This document shows positions 1 through 9,270 of a stretch of DNA of 64,000 nucleotides, piece after piece (positions within the stretch are counted from its first letter, which is position 1; every line of letters starts with the position of its first letter). The DNA is taken from contig CABJBA010000008.1 of the NCBI GenBank assembly GCA_902363735.1, positions 172,583 through 236,582 on the forward strand. Direction: 5' to 3'. The notes under the pieces were generated by a model. It saw only the letters and a list, made by a program, of their open reading frames with translations. It ran no database searches and was not told the origin of the DNA. This stretch comes from Clostridiaceae bacterium. GTDB taxonomy: Bacteria; Bacillota; Clostridia; Lachnospirales; Lachnospiraceae. Position numbers and translations under genes: made by a program.

Positions 1-622
1 GTTTAAATACCAGAATCAGGAGAGTGACAATTACAAGTGTAGGGATACCGTTCAGCACTTCGGAAATACGCTGTAAAACCATATCCACCTTGCCTCCGAA
101 GTACCCTGAGACCAGGCCGTATATCATTCCAAAGCACATGTCGACAATAACAGCCACCAGGGCAATGTAAAGTGAGATTCTGGTTCCTGTCCAGGTTCTG
201 GTAAAAATATCTCTTCCCAGAACATCGGTTCCAAACCAGTAATAAATATCTTCCAGCCCGGTAGTTGTACCATCCTTTGAAACGTATTTATTTTGGACAA
301 TGGTGCCTGTAGATGTGCTCATCTGTTCAGAACCATCAAAAATTCCCATTTTTTCCATTCCAGGGATTCTGGGAGCCAGGTTCTGATGGGCAATAATCTG
401 AGAATTATAAGTGTGCTCCGTCATATGGGGGCCGATCACAGCCATGAGGATTACAAGCAGAATGAGAATGGTTCCCACAACTGCCCCTTTGTTCTTTGTA
501 AACCTTGCCAGAATATCCTTCCACATGGGTTTGCTTGGAAAGGTTTCATCCACACGGGAGATTTTTTCCGCACCGACCAGTAAAAAGTCATCCGGTGCAA
601 ATTCAAATTCTGTTTTATTCAT
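1..622 (-). CDS. oppC: Opp/Dpp-type ABC transporter permease OppC, partial (C-terminus beyond window)
   Basis: The reading frame starts with ATG at 622 and is open to the window edge, about 207 codons, so the C-terminal half is missing. A cytoplasmic N-terminal tail of about 40 residues is followed by a hydrophobic segment and a long external loop. Next comes the OppC signature GTDVLGRDIFTRTWTGTR and the first helices of the transport domain. In this family the protein pairs with OppB to form the membrane channel for oligopeptides or related solutes. It overlaps the end of oppB by 8 bases, so the two are translationally coupled. Substrate cannot be told from sequence. Identity is confident; only completeness is lacking. 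Confidence 0.9.
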   Translation of the reverse strand, partial: MNKTEFEFAPDDFLLVGAEKISRVDETFPSKPMWKDILARFTKNKGAVVGTILILLVILMAVIGPHMTEHTYNSQIIAHQNLAPRIPGMEKMGIFDGSEQMSTSTGTIVQNKYVSKDGTTTGLEDIYYWFGTDVLGRDIFTRTWTGTRISLYIALVAVIVDMCFGMIYGLVSGYFGGKVDMVLQRISEVLNGIPTLVIVTLLILVFK

Positions 623-1556
623 GATCATCCCCCTTTGCCAGTCTGATTCTCGGATCAATAACACCGTAGAGAATATCCACCACGAGCATAATTCCAATAT
701 ACATAATACTGTAAATAAAAGTCAGCGCCACAACCACGTTATAATCATTGGATTGAATTGCTGATACCAGAAGACTTCCGATTCCGGGTATGGAGAACAG
801 TTTCTCAATTACCAGGCTTCCTGTCATCAGTCCCACCACCAGAGGAGCTAATACCGTGATAATAGGGATCAGGGCATTTCTCAAGGCGTGCTTGAAAATC
901 AGGCGGAAGCTGTTTAATCCCTTGCTTTCTGCCAAAAGCATGTAATCAGAACCCAGTACCTCTAACATCTCTGTTCTGGTAAAACGAGCCACTGTCGCTA
1001 TGGTGAACATACAAAGAGATATGGTGGGCATAACAGAAGAATAAACAGGGGCCTGCATCTGATAAAGCAGAGGGAACCACTTTAACCGGAATCCCAGGAA
1101 ATAAATCAAAGCCATAGCAAATACATAGGATGGCAGGCTGACACCTAATACGGAAATAACAGTAGTAATGGTATCATAAATGGTATTATGCTTGATTGCT
1201 GCTATAATGCCCAGAATCAAACCGATAATTGTGCCGATTAAAATTGCCTGTCCTCCGATTCTTAAGGAAATAGGCAGTCTTGTTTCAAGCAGGGCTGTAA
1301 TGGGCGTATTCTTGGATATGGTATAGGAAACCCCAAAATCTCCGCTCAGCATTGCTCTGATGTAATTGAAGAAACGTACCATCAAGGGCTGATCCAGCCC
1401 ATACTTCGCATTGAGGATGGCCCGCTGGGTCTCCGTCAGCTTTTCGTCGTTAAATGGTGATCCGGGCATAAACTCCAGCATTAAAAACAATATCATCAGG
1501 ATCACCAGCAGGGTCACGACGGATATTGCAACCCGCTTCATTATATATTTTTTCAC
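615..1556 (-). CDS. oppB: Opp/Dpp-type ABC transporter permease OppB
   Basis: About 313 residues, the usual length for OppB. The N-terminus has the typical short tail and first helix. The loop that contacts the ATPase is visible (AESKGLNSFRLIFKHALRNA), and the protein ends with the family's DPRIRLA-type tail. I chose the GTG start at 1556 because an AAGGAG sits 9 bases upstream. A longer in-frame extension to 1643 would run through an intercistronic hairpin and lacks a ribosome site. It lies between oppA and oppC in the same operon. Confidence 0.9.
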   Translation of the reverse strand: MKKYIMKRVAISVVTLLVILMILFLMLEFMPGSPFNDEKLTETQRAILNAKYGLDQPLMVRFFNYIRAMLSGDFGVSYTISKNTPITALLETRLPISLRIGGQAILIGTIIGLILGIIAAIKHNTIYDTITTVISVLGVSLPSYVFAMALIYFLGFRLKWFPLLYQMQAPVYSSVMPTISLCMFTIATVARFTRTEMLEVLGSDYMLLAESKGLNSFRLIFKHALRNALIPIITVLAPLVVGLMTGSLVIEKLFSIPGIGSLLVSAIQSNDYNVVVALTFIYSIMYIGIMLVVDILYGVIDPRIRLAKGDDHE

Positions 1557-1591
1557 AAATACACACTCCTTGTCTGCAGTAAGCCAAAAAT

Positions 1592-1634
1592 AGTGACGCC
1601 GTCTTCTGTGGCAGGCACACTCGACAGCGTCACT
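1592..1634 (-). other. Intercistronic hairpin between oppA and oppB
   Basis: AGTGACGC at 1592-1599 pairs perfectly with GCGTCACT at 1627-1634, with a smaller inner stem. No T-run follows on the minus strand, so it is more likely an mRNA stability or processing element than a terminator. It would let oppA message outlast that of the permeases. Comparable hairpins follow three other binding-protein genes in this window. Confidence 0.5.
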
Positions 1635-1676
1635 ACAATGCATTCCTGATAAAGCGGAACAGTCTGCTTCTACCGA

Positions 1677-3350
1677 TTAGTTCTTAACCGCATTTTTATA
1701 AATTCGATTGATGCCTACGGAGTGGAATTCAACTCCTTCAACACCGGTCTTAATCATTACTGCATCGCCCTTCTGATATACAGGGAAAATAACAGCTTCG
1801 CTCATTGCAATCTCTTCTGCTTTCTTTAACGCTTCCCATCTTGCATCTACGTCAACAGCCAGTTCGCCTTTTGTAGCTGATTCGATGATTGCATCGTATT
1901 CTGCGTTAGACCAGAAACCGTAGTTGTTAGGGCTGCCGGTTTTCCACATGCTCAGATAGGTCATTGGATCTGCATAGTCCGGTCCCCAACGGGTTAAACC
2001 AATTTCAAAGTCACCCTGCTGCATTCTTTCCACACGGTTTTTCTTTGGCATGGTCTGGAGCTCAATGGTGATACCCGGTAAGGTAGTCTGGATTTCAGAC
2101 TGGATAAACTGTGCAACATTGATAGCAGATTCTGTATCCTCTACAATCATGGTATACTTCAGTTCGCTTACCCCTAACTCAGCTTTTGCAGTCTCCCAAT
2201 ATTCAAGAGCCTTAGCCTTGTCAGTTTCAAAATAAGTTCCTGTAGTTTCACGGAAATCCTTTCCGTCAGGTCCGGTAGCCAGTAAAGTAGGAACTGCAAA
2301 GTCAGCTACAATGGAACCGTCCTTAAGGACATTCTTTGCCAAAGCTTCCTTATCATAGGATAAAGCAAAGGCCTTACGAAGGTTTACGTTCTCCAGTCCC
2401 TTTATCGTCTGGTTGGGAGACATATACCATAAGTATCCTGCCATAATGTTATGGAATTCAGGATCTGCCTGGAACTGCTCTACCTGTTCTCCCGAAAGAG
2501 CAGCCACGTCTAAATCACCGTTCTGATAGGACAGCATAGTCTGCTGGGAATCCTTAATGATCTGATACTGAATGCCGTCTAAAGAAACCTTAGAAGCGTC
2601 CCAGTAAGTAGGGCTTTTAGCCAGTGTGACAGAGGTTGCAGCCGGCTCATAGGAAGTCATTATAAACGGTCCGTTTCCTAAAATGGTGGTCGGTGAGGTT
2701 CCGAAGCTGTCACCTGCAGTAGTAAAGAATTCTTCATTTACCGGCAGGAAGGAAGGAAATGACATCAGGGACTCAAAAAATGGAACCGGAACATCTAAGG
2801 AAACCACAAGAGTCTTATCATCCTGGGCTGTTACACCAAGCTGGTCAGGAGCTACCTCGCCTGCCGTGATTGCCTCTGCGTTCTTAATACCGGCAATTCC
2901 GGCGATAAATGCATATTCACTGGCTACAGCAGGATCTACCAGACGTCTCCATGCAAATACAAAATCATTTGCAGTTACGGGAGTACCGTTGCTCCATTGA
3001 GCATCTCTCAGCTTAAAGGTATAAGTTAAGCCATCATCGCTTTTCTCCTCGGATTCAGCCATTGCCAAAATCGGATTTCCTGCTTCATCAACAGAGTACA
3101 AACCCTCTGTGATTGCTGCAATTGCCTCAAAGGAAGTTCCGTCTGTGGCGATCTGGGGATCCATGGAAGCTATCTCCACATCAAAATGTACATTTAATAT
3201 CTTGCCTGACCCAGCGTCTGTGCTGCCGCCCGCTTCGCTTCCGCTCTTTGTTGTCTCTGTACCAGTACCGGGCTTGCTGCCGCAGCCGGCCATCGAAAAG
3301 ACTAACAGAGATCCGAGCATGAGTGCAGCCAACTTACTAACTCTCTTCAT
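1677..3350 (-). CDS. oppA: Oligopeptide-type ABC transporter substrate-binding lipoprotein (SBP_bac_5)
   Basis: A 557-residue extracellular solute-binding protein of family 5. It begins with a lipoprotein signal peptide ending in the lipobox FSMAGC, then a Ser/Gly/Thr-rich linker, so it is anchored to the outer face of the membrane. Family hallmarks include LDPQIATD-like N-terminal sequence and the YTFKLRDAQWSNG segment. It delivers a peptide-like ligand to OppB/OppC. GAGGAGG lies just upstream of the ATG. It is the first gene of an operon with its own consensus promoter (3489-3518). The ligand is unknown, but the adjacent D-amino-acid gene cluster makes a D-amino-acid-containing peptide a reasonable guess. 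Confidence 0.92.
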   Translation of the reverse strand: MKRVSKLAALMLGSLLVFSMAGCGSKPGTGTETTKSGSEAGGSTDAGSGKILNVHFDVEIASMDPQIATDGTSFEAIAAITEGLYSVDEAGNPILAMAESEEKSDDGLTYTFKLRDAQWSNGTPVTANDFVFAWRRLVDPAVASEYAFIAGIAGIKNAEAITAGEVAPDQLGVTAQDDKTLVVSLDVPVPFFESLMSFPSFLPVNEEFFTTAGDSFGTSPTTILGNGPFIMTSYEPAATSVTLAKSPTYWDASKVSLDGIQYQIIKDSQQTMLSYQNGDLDVAALSGEQVEQFQADPEFHNIMAGYLWYMSPNQTIKGLENVNLRKAFALSYDKEALAKNVLKDGSIVADFAVPTLLATGPDGKDFRETTGTYFETDKAKALEYWETAKAELGVSELKYTMIVEDTESAINVAQFIQSEIQTTLPGITIELQTMPKKNRVERMQQGDFEIGLTRWGPDYADPMTYLSMWKTGSPNNYGFWSNAEYDAIIESATKGELAVDVDARWEALKKAEEIAMSEAVIFPVYQKGDAVMIKTGVEGVEFHSVGINRIYKNAVKN

Positions 3351-3488
3351 AATGTCCTCCTCTATATTGCATAAGTACCGGATATTGTGAAAGAAACCCT
3401 TTAATATGTAACAAAAAATGCAGTCAAAAAAATCAGGAGAATTTTTAGACTACATTGTCCGATACCTTATGCTTAAATTATCGTTGTT

Positions 3489-3518
3489 ATTATACACAAT
3501 AATAATGTATTTTGTCAA
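3489..3518 (-). promoter_or_regulatory. Consensus vegetative promoter for oppABC
   Basis: On the minus strand TTGACA (3518-3513) and TATAAT (3494-3489) are perfect hexamers separated by 18 bases. The start of transcription would lie about 130 bases upstream of oppA, leaving a leader in which I saw no recognisable riboswitch. Confidence 0.8.
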
Positions 3519-3570
3519 TATAATTTTGGAAACCTTTATTTCCTTTATATCCCTCTTCCATAAGTTCTAA

Positions 3571-3606
3571 GGTGTGGTTCCATATATTTATAGAAGAAAC
3601 CACACC
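3571..3606 (-). terminator. Hairpin downstream of the GH9 gene, weak terminator
   Basis: GGTGTGGTT at 3571-3579 pairs perfectly with AACCACACC at 3598-3606, about 40 bases past the GH9 stop codon. The minus-strand sequence after the stem is A/T-rich but has no real T-run, so termination may be inefficient. It separates the D-amino-acid/glycan operon from the oppA promoter. Confidence 0.5.
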
Positions 3607-3645
3607 TAAATCACATCCGTTTATACCTTTTTATATGACTTTCCG

Positions 3646-6018
3646 CTACATCACGTCAGCAGCAATCCACATAAAGCGCCCCGGAGGGGTTGTCCACACC
3701 TCTCTGTAAGTAGCAATGTTGGCAGGGGGCCAGTATGGAAGGTCTTCATTTCTCCTAGTCTGAACACCTACAGGCATTTCTCCTACAGTTTCTCCCAGCA
3801 AAGCTGTGTACTCCTGTCCATAGTGATTCCCTTCCCCGTAAATCAGGGACTGGCCAAAGGGATTTTTTCCTAAGGTCCAGTAAAGCTGCTCTCTTCCGAT
3901 TTCAATTAACTCTGCATCTTTAAAATACGTTCCTATAATAGAAGCGGCCTTTCCCATGGACAACTGAATGGCCGAATTCCCCCGGTAGGAAAACCAAATA
4001 GGAAAGGTTCTGATATAATATCCGTCTCCTAAGTCCACGCCCTGCTTGAGCTGTTTGATGTAATTGATTCGTTCTCTTTCATAATCCACCTTGGGATGGA
4101 CTACATGGAAGGCCTCTCTGTCGTCAGCCTCAGTGATGTGATGGATTCCCGCAGAAATCATTCCATAGGGGGCAGTATAAGTCTGAAGCCCCTTCAAATA
4201 CTCTCCATGAAGTCTCATGCTCTCTTCCCACAGCGGTTTGTTTTTATGCTCCTTTAAAGCATGGCACACCTCTGACAGACCCATGACAAAGATCTGATCC
4301 CTGGCCTGATGAGAAAAATGCACGATATGGCTTTTGCTTTCATCCCGGTAGAAAAAGCCCTTCATAGGAAGTTCGTCACCAGTCTCCTGGCAGGAAATTA
4401 TCTGATCCGCATATTGGGCAGCACAATCACCAAAATAAGTGTTTCCAGTGATCTTATAAATCCTGGCAGCCGCCCAGGCCGCTGCTGCATAATATTGGGA
4501 ACGGCTGGAGCCTGCCGTATGCTCCAGCAGATGGTCAGGTCCTTCTACTCCCACCTTCTGGAAACGCTCATGGGCAAACTTGAAATCATCCTTAGCCGCA
4601 TCCACACACTTCCATGCCAGTTCCTTATCCTGCTCTTCAAAGGCTTCTCCTGCCCCTGCTTCCACAGCAGCAAACACGAAGTTTTCAAAGGAACGGTTGT
4701 GAACATCCGCTTTGCAGTCATCCATATTTCCAATGAGATTGTCGGTCCATCTGCGAATGGCTGAATTAGTAGCCCGGTAGCCGTCGCCGAATCTCATTCT
4801 CAGGACAAAATCCAGCCCCCAGTTAGCCTCCTCCATCATTCTGAGGTAAAGCATCCGGTCGGATTTTTTTATCTTTTGGGCAGATGCGATAACCGAATCC
4901 AGAATTTCTGCCGTCTGCATGGTTTGCTGGGAAACATCCGCCGCATCATGCCAGCCTCCCGCATACACCAGCTTCACCCCGTTGTGCTCTGCAACCACAT
5001 CCTGATGACAGGTTCCATGGCGGTTAGGAACAGGATAGCCGCACCTCTCACAGTAGAGGAAGTTGATCAGCTTCCACAGGGAACCTTCCAGAATTTCATC
5101 TCCTATGGCAAACGGCTCGCTTACCGTGTTCCCAAACCTTATTTTATAAGTTCCCGGAACTTTTAAATCAGAAAAGTCTAAAACCTTAAACTTTCCCAGG
5201 TGATTTTCCACCAGCTTCACCGGTCCCCTGTATGCGATTACTTCCAGACCGTTTTCTTCTTTAACAATCTCAAACCCTTCAGCTGAGGTATTGGCAATTG
5301 CAGTCTTCTTCCCATTGATAAAATAGCCTGTAGTGGAAAATACAACTTCCTCTTCTTCGCACTGCCAGCCATGGACAACTTCCGGCTTTACTTCCTGAAG
5401 CTGGATATCACAAAGTTCAAAGTACATATCGTCTCCGGTGCTCAATTCTTTGCCATAGCGGTGAATATTAAATGAAATTTCTTCAATTGTATCATGGGCA
5501 ATGGTCTCGATCTCCCAGGTACATGTATTCCACTCATTGTTCTTCAAATTAATGGCATTAAAACCTTCTCTGGAATAGACATCAGGGATTTTGATTTCCC
5601 CGTTGTTGACAAAGCCCACCCGTACAATGGGGCTGTGAAGGCCGGGGCATATGGGACGTATCTTAAACCATATCCTGTTTGCCTTTTTTAAGTCCAGCCT
5701 TTTTACATTCAGCTTTGCAATATAGCTTCCAAAAGTAGCATAAAGCCCTGCTGACGCATCATTTGCCCGAACTTCATTATCCGGCCAGTGATCTGCCCGG
5801 GACTTAGTCTCCAGGCACAGTATACCCTCTTCCCTTACTTGGGCCTCTCCCTCTCCCTCAAAGCTCCACGGCTCCAGGCTGGTTCCATCCCACAAACTTA
5901 CAGAAGACATAACCGGCTTTTTTAAATTATAGGTTTCCATGCTTTTATTGTGCTCCGGCTTTAAGGGGTAATGTATATATAGTGATTCTATTAGATTATC
6001 CTTCAATTGACTATCCAT
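3646..6018 (-). CDS. Glycoside hydrolase family 9 protein with CelD_N-type Ig-like domain, cytoplasmic
   Basis: A 790-residue protein. Residues ~35-210 look like a beta-sandwich carbohydrate-binding region, ~220-305 like the CelD_N immunoglobulin-like domain, and ~310-790 the alpha/alpha-barrel GH9 catalytic domain. The GH9 base motif GGWHDAADVS (D358, D361) is present. The C-terminal segment with NIATYREVWTTPPGR carries the expected acid residue (E773). No signal peptide is visible, so it should act inside the cell on imported oligosaccharides rather than on polymeric cellulose. GH9 includes endoglucanases, exo-beta-glucosidases and exo-beta-glucosaminidases; I cannot tell which activity applies. 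It is the last gene of the operon that starts at 14957. Confidence 0.85.
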   Translation of the reverse strand: MDSQLKDNLIESLYIHYPLKPEHNKSMETYNLKKPVMSSVSLWDGTSLEPWSFEGEGEAQVREEGILCLETKSRADHWPDNEVRANDASAGLYATFGSYIAKLNVKRLDLKKANRIWFKIRPICPGLHSPIVRVGFVNNGEIKIPDVYSREGFNAINLKNNEWNTCTWEIETIAHDTIEEISFNIHRYGKELSTGDDMYFELCDIQLQEVKPEVVHGWQCEEEEVVFSTTGYFINGKKTAIANTSAEGFEIVKEENGLEVIAYRGPVKLVENHLGKFKVLDFSDLKVPGTYKIRFGNTVSEPFAIGDEILEGSLWKLINFLYCERCGYPVPNRHGTCHQDVVAEHNGVKLVYAGGWHDAADVSQQTMQTAEILDSVIASAQKIKKSDRMLYLRMMEEANWGLDFVLRMRFGDGYRATNSAIRRWTDNLIGNMDDCKADVHNRSFENFVFAAVEAGAGEAFEEQDKELAWKCVDAAKDDFKFAHERFQKVGVEGPDHLLEHTAGSSRSQYYAAAAWAAARIYKITGNTYFGDCAAQYADQIISCQETGDELPMKGFFYRDESKSHIVHFSHQARDQIFVMGLSEVCHALKEHKNKPLWEESMRLHGEYLKGLQTYTAPYGMISAGIHHITEADDREAFHVVHPKVDYERERINYIKQLKQGVDLGDGYYIRTFPIWFSYRGNSAIQLSMGKAASIIGTYFKDAELIEIGREQLYWTLGKNPFGQSLIYGEGNHYGQEYTALLGETVGEMPVGVQTRRNEDLPYWPPANIATYREVWTTPPGRFMWIAADVM

Positions 6019-6037
6019 GTTTGTCCCTCACCTGACA

Positions 6038-6499
6038 TTATTTTTGGATCTCAAAAATAGCTTCTGTTTCAACAGGAATGTTGCCGGGCAGCACATTGAC
6101 GCCTATGGCAGAACGGGCCGGGAGGCATTCCTGCCCGAAAAGCTCTGCCAGCAGCTCGCTTCCGCCGTTTGCCACTGAAGGCTGCTCGTAAAAATCTTCG
6201 GTGCTTGCCACAAAGGTGAGGATTTTAACACCCTTTTTTACCTTGTTCAAATCTCCGATCTTATCCTGCAATACCGCCAGCACATTGAGCATGGCATTTC
6301 TGGAAAGCGTCTTTCCTTCCTCGGTTGTGAAGTCCTTTCCCAGCTTTCCGGAAATTTTCCCTTCTCCGACTACAGGGCCGCAGCCGGATATATACACCAT
6401 GTTATCTCCAAACTCCTGACAGGGGGAGTATGCTCCTCCTTTAGGTGGCGCTGCCGGGATCTCTAAATTCAGTTCCTTTAATTTTTCATATACATTCAT
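6038..6499 (-). CDS. ridA: RidA/YjgF family enamine/imine deaminase
   Basis: A 153-residue protein of the YjgF/YER057c/UK114 family. The C-terminal segment PARSAIGVNVLPGNIPVETEA holds the conserved arginine that binds the carboxylate of 2-aminoacrylate-type intermediates. The known RidA reaction is hydrolysis of reactive enamines/imines released by PLP dehydratases to 2-keto acids and ammonia. Two genes upstream in the operon is a D-serine dehydratase-like enzyme whose expected product is such an enamine, so the pairing makes chemical sense. At 153 residues it is slightly longer than the common ~128-residue RidA and belongs to a longer subfamily. Good ribosome site. Confidence 0.88.
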   Translation of the reverse strand: MNVYEKLKELNLEIPAAPPKGGAYSPCQEFGDNMVYISGCGPVVGEGKISGKLGKDFTTEEGKTLSRNAMLNVLAVLQDKIGDLNKVKKGVKILTFVASTEDFYEQPSVANGGSELLAELFGQECLPARSAIGVNVLPGNIPVETEAIFEIQK

Positions 6500-6526
6500 G
6501 TTTGTTTCCTTCTTTCCTTTTGATTA

Positions 6527-8134
6527 TTATAAGCTCTTTCTTAAGAGTTTTCCTCTTCTGCCATCTATAAGGACCCCATTTTCAAAGGCCGTTTCTCCTC
6601 CTATGAGAACCAGCTCCATCCCCGTACAAAGATCATGCTTTCCCATATAATCCGCATGATCCAGGAAGGTTTCCTGCTTAAAAACCAGAACATCGGCCTG
6701 ATATCCTTCTTTTAAAAACCCCCGGTCTTTCATTCCCATCCGGCTGGCCGGCAGACCGGTCATCTTGTAGATGGCCTGTTCAAAGGGCAGTACACGGCGT
6801 TTTAAAACAAAATCATTTAAAAACCTGGCTGTCGTTCCAAGGAGGCGGGGATGGGCATTTTTTCCGTCACCTCCGTAAAGGGAATCTGAAATCAGCATGG
6901 TAAAGGGAAGCCGGGCCACAGTATCCACATCCTCCTGAGACATGCTCAGTACAATAATTCCCACCTTTCCCTTTTCTTCTGCAATTAAATCTGCAGCCAG
7001 GTCCGAAGGTTCTTCATAGCCCAGCGTTTCTGCCAGTGCGCCGATTGTCTGTCCCTGCATGAACCCGTTTTTCTCCAGATTAACAGAGCTGACTAAAATC
7101 CTGTTCCAGCCAATACTTTGAGCCATATTATCCCAGCCCTGGTGGGCCTTGTTAAGTTCTGACCGCAGATATTCCTTTCCCTCCGGCTTTGACAGGCTAT
7201 TTACCAACGCCTCTATGGAATCCTCCATTACAGTAGGCGGAAGAAGGGACTGCAGGGTGGTGGAACCTCCGTCATAGGGATAAAAGTCTGCTGTCACATC
7301 CTGGCCTTTTTTTCTTGCCTTTTCAATTTTGTCAATAGCTTCAAAAATTTTCTGGTTCCAGTTTCTGATTCCCGTAGCTTTTAAATGGCTGATATTTAAG
7401 GAAACTCCGCCTCTGGCCGCCACGTCAATGACTTCCTCCACTGATTCCACCAGACTGTCTCCTTCTCCTCTGATATGGGTGCAGACCAGTCCTCCTTTGC
7501 CGGAAGCAGCTCTTACCACTGCTGCAAGTTCTTCCTTATTAGAGTAGCATTCCGGCTGGTACATGATTCCCAGGGTGACTCCAAAGGCTCCCTGTTCCAG
7601 CCCGCTTTTTACATATTCCTGAGCCTTAGCCAGCTCATCTTCTGTATATGCCTTGTTTCCAAAACCTTTTAAAGCCACCTTAATGCTGTCCGACGCAGCA
7701 AAGAACCCCATATTAATGGGAAGATCCGCCCCATCCAGCGCATTACAGTAATCCTCATAAGTTTCAAAAACCAGATCCTCAGGCACCTTTCCAATAACAG
7801 GCTCCAGATAATCATACAAATCCTTTCGCCACTCTGGTACCGAGGGCACAGGTGCAAGACCGCAATTTCCCACAAATGTGGTAGTGATGCCCTGGGCCAG
7901 CTCAATTTCCCCAAAATGGGGGTGGATAAAGGGAGCGATGTCACAATGGCGGTGAATGTCCACAAAGCCCGGTGTCACTGCCTTTCCTGACGCATCAATT
8001 TCCCGGGCGCCTTTCTTCTCAATGCCAGAGGCAATTTTTGTGATTTTTCCATCCTCTATGAGAATATCCCCTTCAAATCCGGCTGCTCCGCTTCCGTCAT
8101 ATATCTTCCCATGTTTGATCAGAGTACAGGTCAT
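6527..8134 (-). CDS. N-acyl-D-amino-acid deacylase (amidohydrolase superfamily)
   Basis: A 535-residue metal-dependent amidohydrolase. The metal motif DIHRH is at residues 59-63 (H61, H63), and the FVGNCGLAP segment carries the cysteine (C91) typical of D-aminoacylases. The C-terminal pattern GTTARFLNDFV...IYKMTGLPASRMGMKDRG also matches. The family hydrolyses N-acyl-D-amino acids to the free D-amino acid plus an organic acid. I chose the ATG at 8134, which overlaps the stop of the preceding gene as ATGA; an upstream in-frame start would lie inside that gene. It feeds naturally into the D-serine dehydratase-like enzyme. The acyl group and side-chain preference are unknown. Dihydroorotase-like alternatives are less likely given the DAA-specific motifs. 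Confidence 0.85.
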   Translation of the reverse strand: MTCTLIKHGKIYDGSGAAGFEGDILIEDGKITKIASGIEKKGAREIDASGKAVTPGFVDIHRHCDIAPFIHPHFGEIELAQGITTTFVGNCGLAPVPSVPEWRKDLYDYLEPVIGKVPEDLVFETYEDYCNALDGADLPINMGFFAASDSIKVALKGFGNKAYTEDELAKAQEYVKSGLEQGAFGVTLGIMYQPECYSNKEELAAVVRAASGKGGLVCTHIRGEGDSLVESVEEVIDVAARGGVSLNISHLKATGIRNWNQKIFEAIDKIEKARKKGQDVTADFYPYDGGSTTLQSLLPPTVMEDSIEALVNSLSKPEGKEYLRSELNKAHQGWDNMAQSIGWNRILVSSVNLEKNGFMQGQTIGALAETLGYEEPSDLAADLIAEEKGKVGIIVLSMSQEDVDTVARLPFTMLISDSLYGGDGKNAHPRLLGTTARFLNDFVLKRRVLPFEQAIYKMTGLPASRMGMKDRGFLKEGYQADVLVFKQETFLDHADYMGKHDLCTGMELVLIGGETAFENGVLIDGRRGKLLRKSL

Positions 8135-9252
8135 ACAAGCATCCCCCTTGCATCTACTTTTTGTTTTCTGAGAGAACCATGTTCCAGGAGATAAACCGTG
8201 TTCTGCATATTCACAGCTGTACACACATGGATGGGAATCAGGGACAGCACTTCTCCCGCCTTGAGCCCGTGGCTGCCATTTGAAGCAGTGACAATGCCGT
8301 GTTCTTCGTTCATCCGTGACAGTTTAAGGTTGTCATCCCCCTCCACCACCGCGTATCCGGGATAGTAAAAGGGCGGCTGTCCCGGAGCCACATCCGTTGG
8401 AAAGCACTTGGTTCCTCCGTCTATCACCGCATATTCCTCATGCTGGCAGCTGACTACAGTTGCATAAAACCGGACTGCGATTTCACTGATTTCAGCCACC
8501 TTTTCCTTAGTCAGCATAAAGTCATCAAAAATATAGGTTCCCGGCCTGATTTCATTTACCATTCCTGTCCTGGCCACCTGGAGGCCTGTTGGGGAGGAAC
8601 CGGCACTGATGTCCTGTATTTCCACTCCCGCCGCCTTTAAAAGTCCGGCTGTTTCAGCCATCATCTTTCCCTCTTCCTCCGCAGCAAGCTGATTATCCTC
8701 CGTAGGCTTTCCCGATAGAATCAGGCTTTTAAAGGTGAAAATGCCGGTCAGGTTCAAGTGCTTCATTTCTTTCACTGCAAGAGCCAGCTCTGCGGCCCTG
8801 TCCATAGGCACTCCTGTGCGCCCGGCTCCGGTGTCGATTTCCATGCGGACTTCCAGCATTATATCATGGACAGAGGCTGCCTGTTCCAGCACCTCTGCTC
8901 CTTCTAAGCTGTCAATAGCCAGAATCAGCCGTTTGATTTTTTTTGCCAGGGCAATGGCCCTTTGAATCCGGAAATCTCCGATCATAGGGTATGCGATAAA
9001 AATATCATCCATGCCGCCCTCAGCCATTACCTGGGCCTCGCTTACCTTGGCGCAGGTGATTCCCGCGGCTCCTTCTTCTGTCTGCATTTTGGCAAACAGC
9101 GGCATTTTATGGGTTTTAATATGGGGACGAAGACGGCAGCCCGCCTTATCCGCCCCTTCCTGCATCCGCCTTATATTTTCCTTTGCCAAATCCACGTCAA
9201 TGACAAGACAGGGCGTTTCCAACTGTTTTATCTGTTCCTGAGTCAGTTTCAT
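8131..9252 (-). CDS. D-serine dehydratase / D-threonine aldolase-like PLP enzyme
   Basis: A 373-residue fold-type III PLP enzyme with an alanine-racemase-like N-terminal barrel. The PLP lysine is K46 in RPHIKTHK. The C-terminal metal site reads HVC (H342, C344). In characterised eukaryotic D-serine dehydratases the zinc ligands are His-x-Cys, whereas D-threonine aldolases have His-x-Asp. The residue pattern therefore favours a zinc-dependent D-serine (or D-threonine) dehydratase making a 2-keto acid through an enamine. This fits the RidA gene two positions downstream. It overlaps the deacylase gene by 4 bases. Activity on other beta-hydroxy D-amino acids cannot be excluded. Confidence 0.8.
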   Translation of the reverse strand: MKLTQEQIKQLETPCLVIDVDLAKENIRRMQEGADKAGCRLRPHIKTHKMPLFAKMQTEEGAAGITCAKVSEAQVMAEGGMDDIFIAYPMIGDFRIQRAIALAKKIKRLILAIDSLEGAEVLEQAASVHDIMLEVRMEIDTGAGRTGVPMDRAAELALAVKEMKHLNLTGIFTFKSLILSGKPTEDNQLAAEEEGKMMAETAGLLKAAGVEIQDISAGSSPTGLQVARTGMVNEIRPGTYIFDDFMLTKEKVAEISEIAVRFYATVVSCQHEEYAVIDGGTKCFPTDVAPGQPPFYYPGYAVVEGDDNLKLSRMNEEHGIVTASNGSHGLKAGEVLSLIPIHVCTAVNMQNTVYLLEHGSLRKQKVDARGMLV

Positions 9253-9270
9253 GTTTTATCTCTTCCTTTC

